Positions 36,290 to 48,918 are shown, counted from the first letter of the stretch. The stretch: 64,000 nt of DNA from Solea solea (GCF_958295425.1 NC_081139.1:21953888-22017887); one strand, 5' to 3'. The notes: generated by a model not told the origin, from the sequence alone. Translations and numbers: made by a program.

Positions 36290-39227
36290 ACTCTATGGTT
36301 TAATCCAACTTTAAGGACATTTTCAGACCTGGTATGAACATCCATCCTCGGTGATCTGCTCACAGATGGACAACATTACGTCTAAAACCGTTCACACTTG
36401 GCTTTAAAATGCTTCCTGGATGAACATGAGAACGGTGCTGGCTCCACCTGCACCGTGATTAAATACACAGCAGTGAATTCATGTAATAAGGCTTCACATG
36501 CACCTCTGCTGATCTCACATGATCATTCACATCAATGTGCCGCTAAAGGTTATCACTGCAAATTAACACACAAAAGACAAAAATGAATAATCTACCATTT
36601 ATTTATTTAGTTTAATTAGGCCATTAACAAGTCTGACTGTACAAATGTATCTGTTTTTAATGTGTTTGTGTCAGTGTGTGTGTGTAAATAGTTTGTATTT
36701 ATATGTCGTTTTCCTCGTCTCAAAGCTGCTTTACACGACAGCTTTGCCATTCACCCATTCATTCAGCACGTCTGCAGACATCTTTCAGACCCGTTCACAC
36801 GCTGCCAGCACAGCTGTCAGGAACAGCTTGGGCTCAAATGTCTTGCTCAATGACACACTCATCATATAGAGTAGCAGAGCCAGGAGTCTAACCCGCAACC
36901 TCCAAAAGACAAGAGAAAAGAGTCAGGATGAGTGGATTGAATCAAAGCCCTACTCACACTGCTGTAACGTGAAATAAGTTTTTAACTGATGTTGATCAGT
37001 ATTATTTATATAATAATACTTTTTAATGATGTTGTATATTGAGACGTGAAAAAAAAAAAAAGTCATGTTAACCTGTGAGGTTTGAACTCTACATAATGTT
37101 GGGGAAAAAAAGCTAAAGGCTGTAAATTACTTAACAAAACGAAACTAGCTTTTGAGTCTTAAATGAATATGTGAGCCTTTTATTTTGCTTTAAGCGCACA
37201 GTATGTCATTTTGCCACTAGGGGTCTCTCAATGAGAATAATAACAATGGAAGTAGTTTGAAGTCTTCTTCCAGAACACACAGTAAATGACAAGGAATAGT
37301 TGTGGGCCACTAGACACATTAAATACGCACAATAAAAAAAGAAGGATTTGTGTTTTTCCATACACTGATGTTTCATGGGGGTTTGTCCCATAAGTTCAAG
37401 CTGAGACGAGTGAAAGAGATTAAAAGGCAAACAAAATGAATCCATTACTTTGAGTAGAAATATGGATTTAAACACTTTGGCTGTAAGACTACAACTCAAC
37501 AAAACATATCTCATTAGTCTTGTAGCTGTTAGATATTTTAAGGCATGAAATGTAATGAAACTAAGTTTGTTATTATGTTATCACTTAATGAAGGTTTGTT
37601 GTGCTGGAGTTTATTGTTAAGGCTGGAGTCCTCCAAGATGGAGCTGAGGTTTTTGCTCGTTGGAGAAGTCTCCACCGTTTTGTTGATGGTGATGTGTGCA
37701 GAGCAGGCCTTTAGTGTTTGGTGTCAGCTTTGTGAGAAAAGCAAACAGCACAAATACTGACCAGTCAGATCGCTGGAAAAACCACAGTCATCATTCCTAC
37801 AGAAATGAGTTTACAGTCAAGTGACAGATAATAAAGGGCAGCAGATATTTTTATACTTTCCATGTGTCCACACTCTGGTTTTTAAAAACGGAGCGTCTGA
37901 CAAAGGGAGGAAGAGTTTATTGCAATAAATCCATGTGTCATTACTGTAATAGTTTAATTTTAATTAGACAAAGTATAATAATGACGCTGTCTAACTATCA
38001 CTGAAGTGGTCACTCACCTCATCAAACTACGCACATTCTGACATCAACCTTTGTGTGTCTGCATAAAAGTTTGTTCAACATTAAAATTGCTCAATTTGAT
38101 ATTTAATATTTCTGCTACTTCTTAAATATGTATACTCAGACTTATTTTTATAAATGGAATTAATCTGTTTCTTTTCAAGAGCTGTTCATAATCTTGATGT
38201 TATACCTTGTTATGCCTTTCAGTCGTCACGGTTGCCAGATTTGCTTGCAGAAATCATTGTTTGTCCTCACTTCCTATGAAGAGATTTACTCATGCTTGTG
38301 TTCTTGTTGCTTTTAATAAACATGGCCTTGTCTTTTTTCATCAGTTTGGAGTCTGCAGTGTCTCTGTCTGACAGGAGAGGCTGAGGGAGGGATTAACATG
38401 TCTGCACTGAGACTTTCATAGTCTGCCATGGGTCCATATTCTTTTTTTTACTTTGGCAACAAAGTTAGTTCAAATATTAAAGTTTCAAAAGTCTCTTACA
38501 TGGTGATTCATAAATGTAGTAAGTGGAAACAGGATACAAACTGACTCAGACCACATTTTGAGAAAAAAGTTGCTGACTTTAAGAGTTGTCTTTTCACAGA
38601 GCTCTGCAAGTTCATCTGAGGTGTCGAGTAAATCTGAGGGGAAGTGACCACTAGTAGTGTTACGGCGACAGAACTTACTCACCGGAGGTTTTATGTAAAC
38701 GTTGAAAAAGAAGTAAACGTCCTTGAATTCATGCAATGAATCATGAAGACAATACAATTAGCTTTAAAACAACACTGCAAGAGTTTAAACAATAAAAGGA
38801 AATTTGATTTAACGCAGGTTAAAACTAATTGGAGCAAAAACAAGTTTCAAACATAAAAGATAAAACCATAAAATGATGCTGCACGATAAAAAGAACATTA
38901 AACGAATTAAATAAAAAAACATGAATTTATAAGTAAGAGTTGCTCATTGTTAGACACTATCAAACAATAAAGAAATGAAACATGAATAGTTGACAGTATA
39001 TAATAGTTCTGTACTATATTTTACTATGGATTAGCTGATCTAATACTTGTTATAGTTATCAGTATATAGTATATTTATTTCAGATGAGAATAGTGTTGTT
39101 TTATTTAAAGCAGTATCTGAACAGAGTTATTTATTTCTTCCATAATGGGAGTACTCTTTAAAATGTGTGTTTATGGCTAGGTGGTAAATTCATCAGCACA
39201 ACTGTGTTTTTAACAGCTTATTTAATT
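36290..39227. other. suox 3'UTR and intergenic DNA
   Basis: No gene was recognised. Candidate suox poly(A) signals are ATTAAA at 36458 and an AATAAA near 38316. Short AT-rich tracts are present and no convincing element. A gccactaggggtctctcaat word near 37214 resembles the end of the repeat family at 39228 and 49460. Confidence 0.5.
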
Positions 39228-39295
39228 AAAGGTCCAGTGTGTAACATTTGAAGGAGGGTTTATTGGTATGTTTGTATCAGTGTAAATAACTTATT

Positions 39296-39332
<37 letters not shown>

Positions 39333-39680
39333 TAGCCTCAGAATAAGTTTAATATTTTAATTATGTAAAATGTGTACTTTAGTCACTCTTGCCTTTGCAG
39401 CAGGAAGACCTGGGTTCGAGCCCCGCTTGGATAAAGCGATGGAGAAAATAAATGGATGTATAGGCGACCATTTTGTGTCACCGTGTTTCTACAGTGGTCC
39501 CAACTGAAAAACTAGCCAGTGTCTGCGTTCTGAAGCAGACGGTTACCACACAAACAAAGACAAAGGACATTCTTTTTGGTTTGTGAAGGCCACCGTAGTT
39601 TCCTGACACATATGGGGAACTACGGTGGTCTTGCTACAGTCTACAGTTTTACCACTAGATGTCCCAATTCCCAGATATAG
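39228..39680. repeat. Dispersed fish repeat, copy 1, with nested tRNA-like box
   Basis: It starts TTAAAGGTCCAGTGTGTAAC and ends in ggccaccgtagtttcctgaca and ccactagatgtcccaa. This layout is shared with 49460-50010 (ttaaagggcccagtgtgtca, aaggccactgtagttccctgacac). Within it are an (ATA)n tract at about 39296-39331 and, at 39385-39425, a tRNA-SINE-like stretch (cttgcctttgcagcaggaa, then B-box GGTTCGAGCCC). The isolated B box has no paired acceptor stem, so it is not a tRNA gene. Confidence 0.6.
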
Positions 39681-42480
39681 GTTTTTTGTTGTTTTTTTTA
39701 AATAGGCAAGCGTGTACTGATCTATAGCTATGATGGTTACTATCACAGCCTTTTCCTCGAATATGAGATTAAAGTTCTCTGGCTCATGTTCTCTGCAGTG
39801 GGACTCATTCATTTGTTTATGGGTCTCGGGAGGGGGGGACAGACCTGCTGAGGACGGGGTTTTCTTGCCTCTCTGATTGGTCTTTGACTCATAAATGACT
39901 AAAAACTGTGGTGAGCAGAACACACACATGTACACTGTTGTGTTTATCTGCCCCAGACTGTGAGGATAGTTGTGTACTGCTGACGATGAACCACACACCA
40001 CTCACTTAGAAGAAACGACAGAAAGATTAACGACAAAATGACAAATGTCTTTTAGAAAACAATATAAGAAACACGACTCTGTCTCATAATTCTTTAATAA
40101 TTTGGACCAAATGTTTTGCATAATCATTTTATTCCGGGTTTGAAACACAAACAGTCTGCGCTTGTTTTGGGTGTTTTGGGTTGTCAATTTCATTATTCTG
40201 TTTTTTTCCCTTTTTCAGGGTGTCAAAATAAAACCTCTGCTATTTATTCTCTTACTTTCTGTTCCTTTCCTCTCATGATTAGTAATGATTCTATCATAAC
40301 AATGTCAGGAAACAAAGAAAGCTGACTCTTATTCTCTGACTGTGGAGGAGTGAGTGAGTGAGCGAGTGAGTGAGGATGATATAACATCATTTAAGACAGA
40401 TGCTTGGAAAATTCACATTCAGATTGAGCTTCTGCAGGTGGGACTCACAGACCAACTGTCGGTGTTAGTGTGTCGTCTCGGCCTTCAGTCTGTGCAGTAT
40501 GGCTGAGGCCATATGATGCCAACCATGCACTGACATCTGGAAGCCAGCTGTTTTACCCGCTAATATTACTGTAGGTTTATACTCACTTCATATGCAGCTC
40601 AGCAGTCCTACTGTGTTTAATACTATAGGAACACTATGCCGACCTTTGGTTATTTATGTTCACTTTAACATAATAATATGTATAATAAATAATCACTTAT
40701 TTCATTTGTTTGAGTTTTTGTTGAGTTTTTGTCTAAATATGCAAAAAAAACAGGCCAAAAAAATTGAAACTATGTACAGGAGTTTTCCTCTCTGGTGATA
40801 AAGACGCTGATTCTCTGGCTTCCTGCAACAGCATGAGTAAATTACCGTAATAAGCACATGTTGACTTTGACGTAAAACTCCGTTTGACAAACTGTCGCGT
40901 AACTAAGGTAATGCCTAGTGCACTTACGCAAATGTGTCGTCTGCGATACGCTCGCTGTTACAGGGTTAAATACATACTTCCTTAGCTGAAATATGATTGG
41001 CTGACTATTATGTATAACTTTTAAATATAAACAAATATCTCTCTCTGTGTTTCTTAGTGTAGCTGCACATAGGAAGTGATTTGTTTTCTGTCAGCACAGA
41101 CAAAGGCAACATTACCGTATCAATGCATTACACAAACACTCCCTCAGTCAGGTCTGATAGTATTGCTTGTTTTTTAAGCAGAAAGACCAAACAGAGAATA
41201 ACAACATCAACAAAAAATCACCAAAAGTTACGCACTGCAGCTTTCAAAAGAAGCTGAATAGGTGTACCTAATAAAGTGGCCGGTGAGTGTATGACACTGC
41301 TCATGTGTTCAGATGCTCTGAAACAAAAGGGAATTAAATTTGTCTAACAAGAACAAAACTAAAATTGTCTCCTTTGGACAGGAATAGTAACAAAAGTTGC
41401 TGGTGACAGCTGATGAGTAAACAAGTCATTTAATCCACTGTAGCTAGCTAAATCACTTCCTCCCACATCACTGGATTATTTAAAAATAAATGATGCTGGG
41501 AAATATAGTCACCAAAGATGTGTGCGTCCGGTCTAGTGGTTTAAGTAAGAAATGATGTATTATGTAACTATGTAACTTATGTAATTATGTAACCTCTATT
41601 TAACCAGGTAAAAACCCATTGAGATCGAAATCTCTTTTCCAACGTTGACCTGGCCAAGAGGTCAGCAGCACACGTCATAATAAATGTTAGATTAGGTATA
41701 AGAGACAGGTTACAAACAATGATTTTGACAAAAAAAGTCATGTAAAAATGTACAATGTAAGCATGAAGTGCAGGAGTTAAAATATAAATACATTAAAAAC
41801 ACAGGCACTGTTTACATGTTCAGTCCCTCTGAGGTTATTCCATGGGTGAATCAATGCATAATCTACGAGCTTGCGTTGTTCAGAATTTTACATTCTTTGA
41901 CCTCGTCTAACCCTGAACTTGTCCGTAGTTTTCATTTCGGCCCCCTCTGTAATTATGTTTGACAGTAAACAGTAGTTTTGGACATAATATCATCAGGAAA
42001 CATTAAAGGCTGTTGTGAGTCATTGGTGTATTTAAACACACGTCAGTCAATTCAAGATTTCAGGGAACATTTGGTGCCTCAAACCCTCCAAACACTTAAC
42101 AATCACAAACTATGTTGTTGAAAACATGTTTGTGATTGTTAATATATCCTGATATAACCTTGTCCTGGTTTATCCCGGGTTACCTGAGAGCAGGTACAGG
42201 TGTGTGTGTGTGTGTGAGAATAACAGGAATGTGGAGATAATTGTTGTTTTCATAACAGGGGACAAACAAAAAAGCCACAATCCTAAAAGAACACTGAGGC
42301 GATGATGTTCATGTTTAGGGTTAATGTCTCTGTCTGAACACAACCGCTGTAGATTTGTCTTGTGTAAAATAGACTTTACGAAGTGTGTAGACTGCTGCTG
42401 GAGATCCATGTCCTCCCCAGAGCAGCTTTGCCAGCAGACGTGTTGGCTGTGGGTCAACTGGCTGCTCTTGTAATCGTCAT
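39681..42480. other. Intergenic DNA upstream of mmp19
   Basis: No gene. It contains a GTGA/GAGT tract near 40349-40374, a solo Tc1-like terminus at 41260, and an inverted repeat (taacaatcacaaac / gtttgtgattgtta) at about 42097-42141. Confidence 0.55.
41260..41292. mobile_element. Solo Tc1-like terminus
   Basis: AGGTGTACCTAATAAAGTGG followed by CCGGTGAGTGTATG is the intact-looking outer end of the Tc1-type family seen at 4505, 19318 and 20925. Upstream sequence bears no resemblance to the interior, so this is a lone end. It is the best preserved terminus in the window. Confidence 0.8.
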
Positions 42481-42512
42481 TCTTCAGAGGTGGATCATCA
42501 CAGCCACAGGGA

Positions 42513-42611
42513 TGAGTCACGCTCCGGGCCAACTTAAAAACCGCTGGGACGCTCGCAGAGCAAACAGAGTCTGCTGTGTGACTCAGCTGAGAACTTCTCC
42601 AGCTTTTAAAA
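42513..42611 (+). promoter_or_regulatory. mmp19: mmp19 promoter: two AP-1 sites and a TATA-like box
   Basis: TGAGTCA at 42513-42519 and TGACTCA at 42579-42585 are exact AP-1 (TRE) consensus sites. TTTTAAAA at 42604-42611 is a TATA-like element 40 bp before the ATG. An AP-1 site just upstream of TATA is the classic design of inducible metalloproteinase promoters. Transcription probably starts near 42635. Function is inferred from position and consensus only. Confidence 0.65.
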
Positions 42612-42650
42612 CATCCGCCCTGGATATTTGAGACGGGGGGAACGTTGGAC

Positions 42651-45600
42651 ATGGACCGCGCTGGACTGCTGCTGCTGCCAATGCTGCTGCTGCTGGTGCT
42701 GGTGCTCAACCTGAGTGGAGGGTTTTGTGCAGTGGTGCAGTGGACAGAGTTAAATGAAGCTGAGGTATGAGCACAGTTCCCTCTGCAGATGAAATACTTG
42801 TATTGTGCATTTTAATTTAAATAAATGAGAGTTTTATTGTCTGCGGGTACATCTGTAGGCCTATTTGAAGAAGTATGGTTACCTGGACGACCCGGCTGAC
42901 CCGGCTGACCTTGCTGACCCCAGTTACCTGGAGGAAATCATCGGTGCCCTCAGGTAACACAGCACACAACGTATAGTGCAGGCACGTGTTAGATTAAGGG
43001 ATCATTTGTGGTTTTGCATCCAGGCGTCTTAAGGATTCCAATCAATCCAAATGTGTTTCTATTGCACATTTAGGAGAAGAAAAGTTTTTTTAAGCAATAT
43101 ATACTGTAGATGAGAGAATTCTGGATCAATACTCCCTGACACATTAGAGTATTGTGTAGGGCAATATTTTATTTTATTCTTGAGTTTTGATCACCCCCTC
43201 GTTTGTGTCCAGAGTCTTTCAGAAGGTGAATGATCTGCCACCTACTGGAGAATTAGATGCAGCGACCCTGGATGTGATGAGACAGCCCCGCTGTGGCCTG
43301 GACGACCCCTTTAACAAGAAGTTTAACAAATTCAGAGTGATGGGTGAGTTACACAAGTCTGAATGTTTATTCATTACCTTCAGAACATCCGTGGCTTTTT
43401 AAGTAGATAAAGCTGATGTTTACTAATGTTTGTGCCCGTGTTCATTATAGAGTCAAACTGTGAATTAAATGACTTTGAAGCTGGATAAAGATCTTCTTCT
43501 TCTTCTTCTTACACAAAACATTTCAAAACAGAATTCACAACTGTGTGCTAAGTTGTGGAATAACTGTGCCTGTACTGTACATGTGATGGTGTTATGCTAA
43601 TTGTCAGACATGGATGAATGTTTATATACTGGTGTACAATATCTCATGTTTAATCCTGTTTTATATCTTAAATATCAAACTGTATATATATGTAATACTG
43701 AATATATTCTGTCAACCTAATGTACGTATATATCTATAATGTATATTCTGTTTACCTTTTTATAGTCTTATTGTCTATATTTTACTTTCACAGATGTGAA
43801 AATGCATGTTTATTATTTGTTATTTATTACCGTGACTGTCTTTGTTGCTGAGACATTGCAGGACTAATAAAGGACCATCTTATCTTACCTTATCTTATCT
43901 TATCTTATTTTATCTTATCTTATCTTAAAACAAACTGGATGGTTGCAGCAAATCACTACTAACTGTGTGAGAGAGAACAATAGATTTAAAGCTGTAAAGT
44001 AAAGTAAACAAGAACAAGTCTGGCTGATGGAGATTATATGATCTGATTTGTAAAGTCAGTAAGTCAGTTTTATTCGTTTTCTTTCACTCTAATGTAGTAG
44101 AAAGACAAGGTAATAATAAATAGTATGCAACAGTGTGTGTGAAGTAGGAAAAAATAAGTGCCACTACTACTTCCCTTAACGATATAAATGATGTCTGTAT
44201 TACTAAATCACTAAATCATTAAATATTAAATTATGAACATTTTCAATAAAAAAAGATACCAGAAGATGTCAGTGATGTTCACTATTTATTTATATATGTA
44301 TATATATAACTGAAAACTGGTCTTCTCTTACACTTTGTATATTTAGATTATCCTTAACATTTCCAACACTGTTTTAAACTTTGAGCACACAGTCCACAGT
44401 CCAGACACAGACGTGTCTAAACACGAGAAACAAACAGTAGACTCTTAGGAGTAAAGGGTGAACGTCACGTCACATAGTGCGTCCTTGGAAATGATAATGT
44501 TTAGAATTGAGACAAACAGAGTAAAATAAAAAATAAAAGTGCAGAAACTCCAAAGAGTAAAATTAAGATGTGCCGGTACTGCAGGCCAATTCAAGCACTG
44601 GTATGCATGCATTACAAAAACATACCATACAATAGAAGAAATACAGAGAATATTACATGTTAACGTTATAGAAAACACAATCATTTATAGTGTAAACAGG
44701 GTGTAGTCAGAATATTGGCTCAGATATTTCATGACACAACAGCAATTAAGTGGTAAGACTGAGATTAGTCAACTTTGTCCTAAGGCTGTGTCTTTATGTG
44801 CTACATTTATGCTTTTTAAATGATGTCCAAATAAAGATAGAAATGTTTATAAAAGACAGATGTGTCAACATGTGTGTGACTCATGTGTAATAGTGAGGGA
44901 CAGAATACTGTGGAAGAAAAGCAGGAGAGTTGGATCTTCATGTCAGTAGGTGATATTATAGTATAGTATAAGAAACATCATTTTCCTCTCCTTCAGGTCA
45001 CTGGAGGAAGAGGAGTCTGACTTATCGCATCTACAACTTCACACCTGACATGAAGCAGACAGAGGTCAGAGCAGCCGTACGCTCTGCCTTCAAGTACTGG
45101 AGCGATGTGGCTGCTCTGACCTTCAGAGAGGTGGACTATGGCAGAGCGGACATAAAGATCTCCTTCCACAAGAAAGACGGCTACTGTCCTGTCCCGTTTG
45201 ATGGACGTGGTTAGTGATTTCTTTAACTATTGTGAAATACTTTTTTTTACTATTGTCTTTTTTTCACCAGTGTCCATGGACTCACTAACAAACACAGACA
45301 TTAATTGTTGATTTGTTCCGTCACCGCCCACAGGTCAGGTACTGGCTCATGCTGAGTCACCAGAGTCTGGTGTAGTTCACTTTGACGAGGATGAGTTCTG
45401 GACAGAAGGAACATATTATGGGACTAATCTGCGTATTGTTGCTGCGCATGAAATCGGCCACGCTCTGGGTCTCGGTCACTCTCAGTTCAGAACTGCTCTG
45501 ATGGCGCCGGTCTACTCTGGTTACCGTGTCAACTTCAGACTGCATTCAGATGACGTCAATGGCATACAGAGACTTTACGGTGAGTGTAGTATAAGAAGAT

Positions 45601-46200
45601 ATTGTATTTTAAATATACTTAAAAAAAATATTTTATACATAATATTGATATTATTTTATACACATATATATATATTATATCATATTTATTGTCATATTAC
45701 AGAACAAGTCAAAGGTTTGCACACATCCTCACATTCTATGACTTCTTTATTTTCGTTATTTTCTATATTCATTTTGAAGACATCCAAACTATCGACAAAC
45801 ACTTATGATATTATCTAGTACACAAAATGTGGAAAGGAAATCATTTGGTGACATAATTGGATTTCTAATGTAAATCTCACCTTAGTGATAACAGTTGAAG
45901 TAGTGTTTTTATATATAAAATAAAACCATAGAAATATCATGTTAATATTCAGGTAACAGTTTGGTAATGAGAATTAGAGAATAATGAGCATAATATAATA
46001 ATACTGTAAAAATTAAATTTTTTTGGAAATCAAAATTGCTTATGACCATATCTTCTCTGTTTTAAAGGAAAACGCATCACCAGCACTTTGGCCAGTTCAC
46101 CGACCCCAGACAGTCTGTTTCCCACAGAGAGCAGCAACAAACCTGACGTCATCCCTGACCCCTGCAATGCCACACTGGACGCCATCATGTTAGGTATCTA

Positions 46201-46235
<35 letters not shown>

Positions 46236-46996
46236 GTCTGTCTGTCTATCTATCTACAATTATGACAAAATAACTTCAGAGCTCTCTGTGTTTTCATTCA
46301 GGTCCATGGAGGAAAACCTTTGCTTTCAGCAGTGAATACATGTGGACCATCTCTGACCTTGGACACAACACACCTATGAAAGTTGACAGGCTGTGGAAGG
46401 GACTTCCCGGGAATCTGAACGCTGCTGTGCACTCACAGAGAACCAACAAGACCTACTTCTTCAAAGGTACAGTCTTTGCACAACACTGTGACTAAAGCTC
46501 CTCTCAGTTCAGCAGCCTGTGTGTGAATGATGGACCATGTGTGGTCACAGGGAATAGAGTGTGGAAGTACACCAGGTTCCTGCTGGACTACGGCTACCCC
46601 AAACAGGTGAAAAGGATTCCTCCGAACATTGACGCGGCCTTATACCTGGAGAAGAACAAGAAGCTGATCTTCATCAAGGTATCTGACATCTATCTTTGAG
46701 AAACAGAGACCTTCATGTTCTTACAGATGCTGAAATTGTTCTGAACAAATGTGTGTGTTTAGGGTTCAGAGTACTGGCAGTGGGATGAACTGAAGTACAA
46801 CGACTTAAGTCTGTACCCCAAACCGCTCTACATGCTCTTCACTGGATTGCCGTCCAGTGTGGACGCAGCCCTCACCTGGACCAACGGCAAGATCTTCTTC
46901 TTCAAGGGAGACGAGTACTGGAGAGTGAACGAGCTGATGCTGCGAGTCGACAGAGGTTACCCAATGAGCAAGAAGGAGCGCTGGATGCGATGCTAA
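42651..46996 (+). CDS. mmp19: Matrix metalloproteinase 19
   Basis: This secreted zinc endopeptidase acts on basement-membrane and matrix proteins. Nine exons give 483 aa: 42651-42764, 42859-42953, 43213-43343, 44997-45209, 45334-45579, 46068-46193, 46302-46466, 46551-46678, 46763-46996. A Leu-rich signal peptide spans about residues 1-27. The propeptide carries the cysteine switch PRCGLDD (C97), whose GLxD form is typical of MMP19. The catalytic domain has the zinc site [11 protein letters not shown] (223-233), Met-turn M241, the [12 protein letters not shown] segment, and the extra cysteine in GYCPVPFDG known from MMP19. A hinge follows (about 268-298), then a four-blade hemopexin domain from C299 to C483, the expected disulfide pair; the protein ends exactly at C483. 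Compared with human (508 aa) it lacks the Glu-rich hinge insert and the Thr-rich tail. No RXKR furin site precedes the catalytic domain. The start has G at -3 and +4. Confidence 0.95.
43600..43926 (+). repeat. Retroelement 3' tail with (TTATC)n
   Basis: AT-rich sequence ending in ttgctgagacattgcaggac, taataaaggaccatc and a (TTATC)n tract (about 43883-43926) resembles the 3'UTR and tail of a fish LINE. No coding part is left. It lies in mmp19 intron 3. Confidence 0.5.
46196..46256. repeat. (TCTG)n/(TCTA)n microsatellite
   Basis: The tetranucleotide array begins directly at the donor of mmp19 exon 6 (G|GTATCTATCTG), so length variation here lies within a few bases of a splice site. Confidence 0.95.
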
Positions 46997-47718
46997 GGGT
47001 CCACCATCAGGGGGCAGCAGGTGCTAAGAGGTCCACAGCAGGGGGTGCAGGTTCCACTCCAGGGGCATTGACAATTCCACAACCTCAACAGCGGTGATCA
47101 GTTATGAAATATGATCTAACATGAAAAAAGGGGGGGATTTTCTTTCTTCTCTCTCCCTCGCTGGCTTCTCTACAAAGCAGGCCGGTCTTTGTGAAGCTCA
47201 CTTCCTGAGCACAAATGTGTTTTTGTGACAGTGAGAAGTCTTTATGCTGAGTTTATGAACTCAGCGTGAAATCAATAAGGGAGGCCGCCTATTTTTCTCC
47301 TTCACACATGTGTTGGATTATGTGTCTCAATAGTTTCAGTAACACGTAATATGACGATGGGAGTGTTCGTGTCTCTGTTCTGACTTTAACATTTTTGTTA
47401 AGCCAACTTCTTTACTATGTTCACTAAGGCTGTGTTTTTCTGTCCATATGATACAGGTATACAGTATATTGGCACTAATATAAGCAACAGGATTTATTGT
47501 GACTGAGAGAGAAAATAACAATGTTTTATGCATACAAATATTGTTTCGTTTATCTAATGAGTGCCAACTAGCTGTCGGAGGCTCAACTACATCACCACTG
47601 TCAAGAGTAATGCCAATGTACTGATACAGCGCTTAAAAGGAATGTATAATATCGCATTATTTTAGTGTATCGACGTTTCCTCGATGAATCTGTGTGCTGA
47701 TAGTTGTACTAACATGAA

Positions 47719-47724
47719 AATAAA
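47719..47724 (+). terminator. mmp19: mmp19 poly(A) signal
   Basis: AATAAA about 720 bp after the stop, followed by T-rich and TGTCTCTGTGCTGT sequence near 47763-47777. It is the most convincing signal for mmp19. Confidence 0.65.
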
Positions 47725-48019
47725 CCCTTTTTTGTAATTTTAAAAACATGTCAGCATTAAAGTTGTCTCTGTGCTGTCACATTCCCACAAGCAGATGTGA
47801 AACATAATGCTTACAGTGATGAAAGGCCCGCCTGTTCTGCATTGTGTTTATCTGGGGGAAAAAAAACAAAAAACTTGCACCATGGCAACAACAACAACCA
47901 ACTACAGAGTAGGAAACCCTCCTCGTGACCTCTTTATTGCCAATGTAGAACTGAATGTGTAACGCTGCCAGTGTCACTAAGAGCCTGACGAGACAAAACG
48001 GCTTTTCATATCAAACACA

Positions 48020-48025
48020 TTTATT
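48020..48025 (-). terminator. tmem198 poly(A) signal
   Basis: TTTATT on the + strand reads AATAAA on the - strand, about 890 bp after the tmem198 stop. Cleavage would fall near 48000, about 250 bp from the end of the convergent mmp19. Confidence 0.5.
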
Positions 48026-48918
48026 CATCTTTGAAATCATATCAACAGTTATGTACAGACCCAGGTAACAAGTGCATTGTCCCTGCAAAACAACAAACAA
48101 CAACAACAACGTGGATGATTATTTTAAAAAAACAACTACAAATTAAAAACAAACATGCTGTTTTTTTTTAAGGTTTTTTTGCAACTCTTGACCATTACAT
48201 AAAATAAATTATAAAACATTTACTCAACAAGCAACAGTCTATCTTCCTCACCTACTGTGTTGACAGGAGCTACCCTGAAAACACACACATACACATAAGA
48301 ATCACAGAGAAAAAACATCCCACTTTTATTTGCCTCATTTATCGTTTCGCTTCACTCTGTCAGTCTCACCACACTTCATCTAGAAAAAGTACACAATGAT
48401 CACAACACCTATGAGCACACAGTTAAACAGACAACACTTCATGGCAATAACTAACTCTTCCAGTACAGTACGTAATGTGTAATGTCTAACAAACTGCTCT
48501 GTCTCATTCACGACCAAAACACAAACAAGAATTTTAAGGCTCGTACTTGCTGTTTATGTATTTAATACATGATGATAGAAAAACGGAGGACCTCACTTTG
48601 TTAGTGTCTGTTTTTTTTAATGTTTCTCTGAGAAACACAGTGGTTTTAGTGGTTGTAGTTTTTTTTTTTTTTTTTTTTAAATCAAGCTTGACGATTCTTC
48701 CTTCTCAAAAAAAAAAGCAGCAATCTCTTTCACCGACACCCAGAACTGACACATCAACAGGAGAAAATCTACCCTTGCTACAAATCAGTCTGAAGACAAT
48801 AAAAACCATTAGCTGAGTGGAGCAGTTTATAGGGTCTACTCTACATGAGCGAGGCACGGTTGAAGATCCAGAGAGCACTTAGCACTTAGTAGTCCCTTCT
48901 TATGTGTGAGTGTGTGGC

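Noticed and set aside
39395..39425. Possible tRNA gene (GGTTCGAGCCC box)
   Set aside because: Only a B-box-like arm is present, with no acceptor stem, anticodon arm or A box in place; it fits a SINE-type relic.
39543..40001. 152-codon - strand open frame
   Set aside because: It begins within the dispersed repeat at 39228-39680 and shows no known domain, so I treat it as a chance frame.
42170..42709. 179-codon open frame on the - strand over the mmp19 start
   Set aside because: It is antisense to the Leu-rich signal peptide (CTG codons read as Gln/Ser) and to the promoter; no domain or splice logic supports it.
44990..45010. Furin-type activation site (WRKRS) at the mmp19 propeptide end
   Set aside because: It lacks the Arg at P4 needed for a proper RXKR or RXXR site, so furin activation is not supported.
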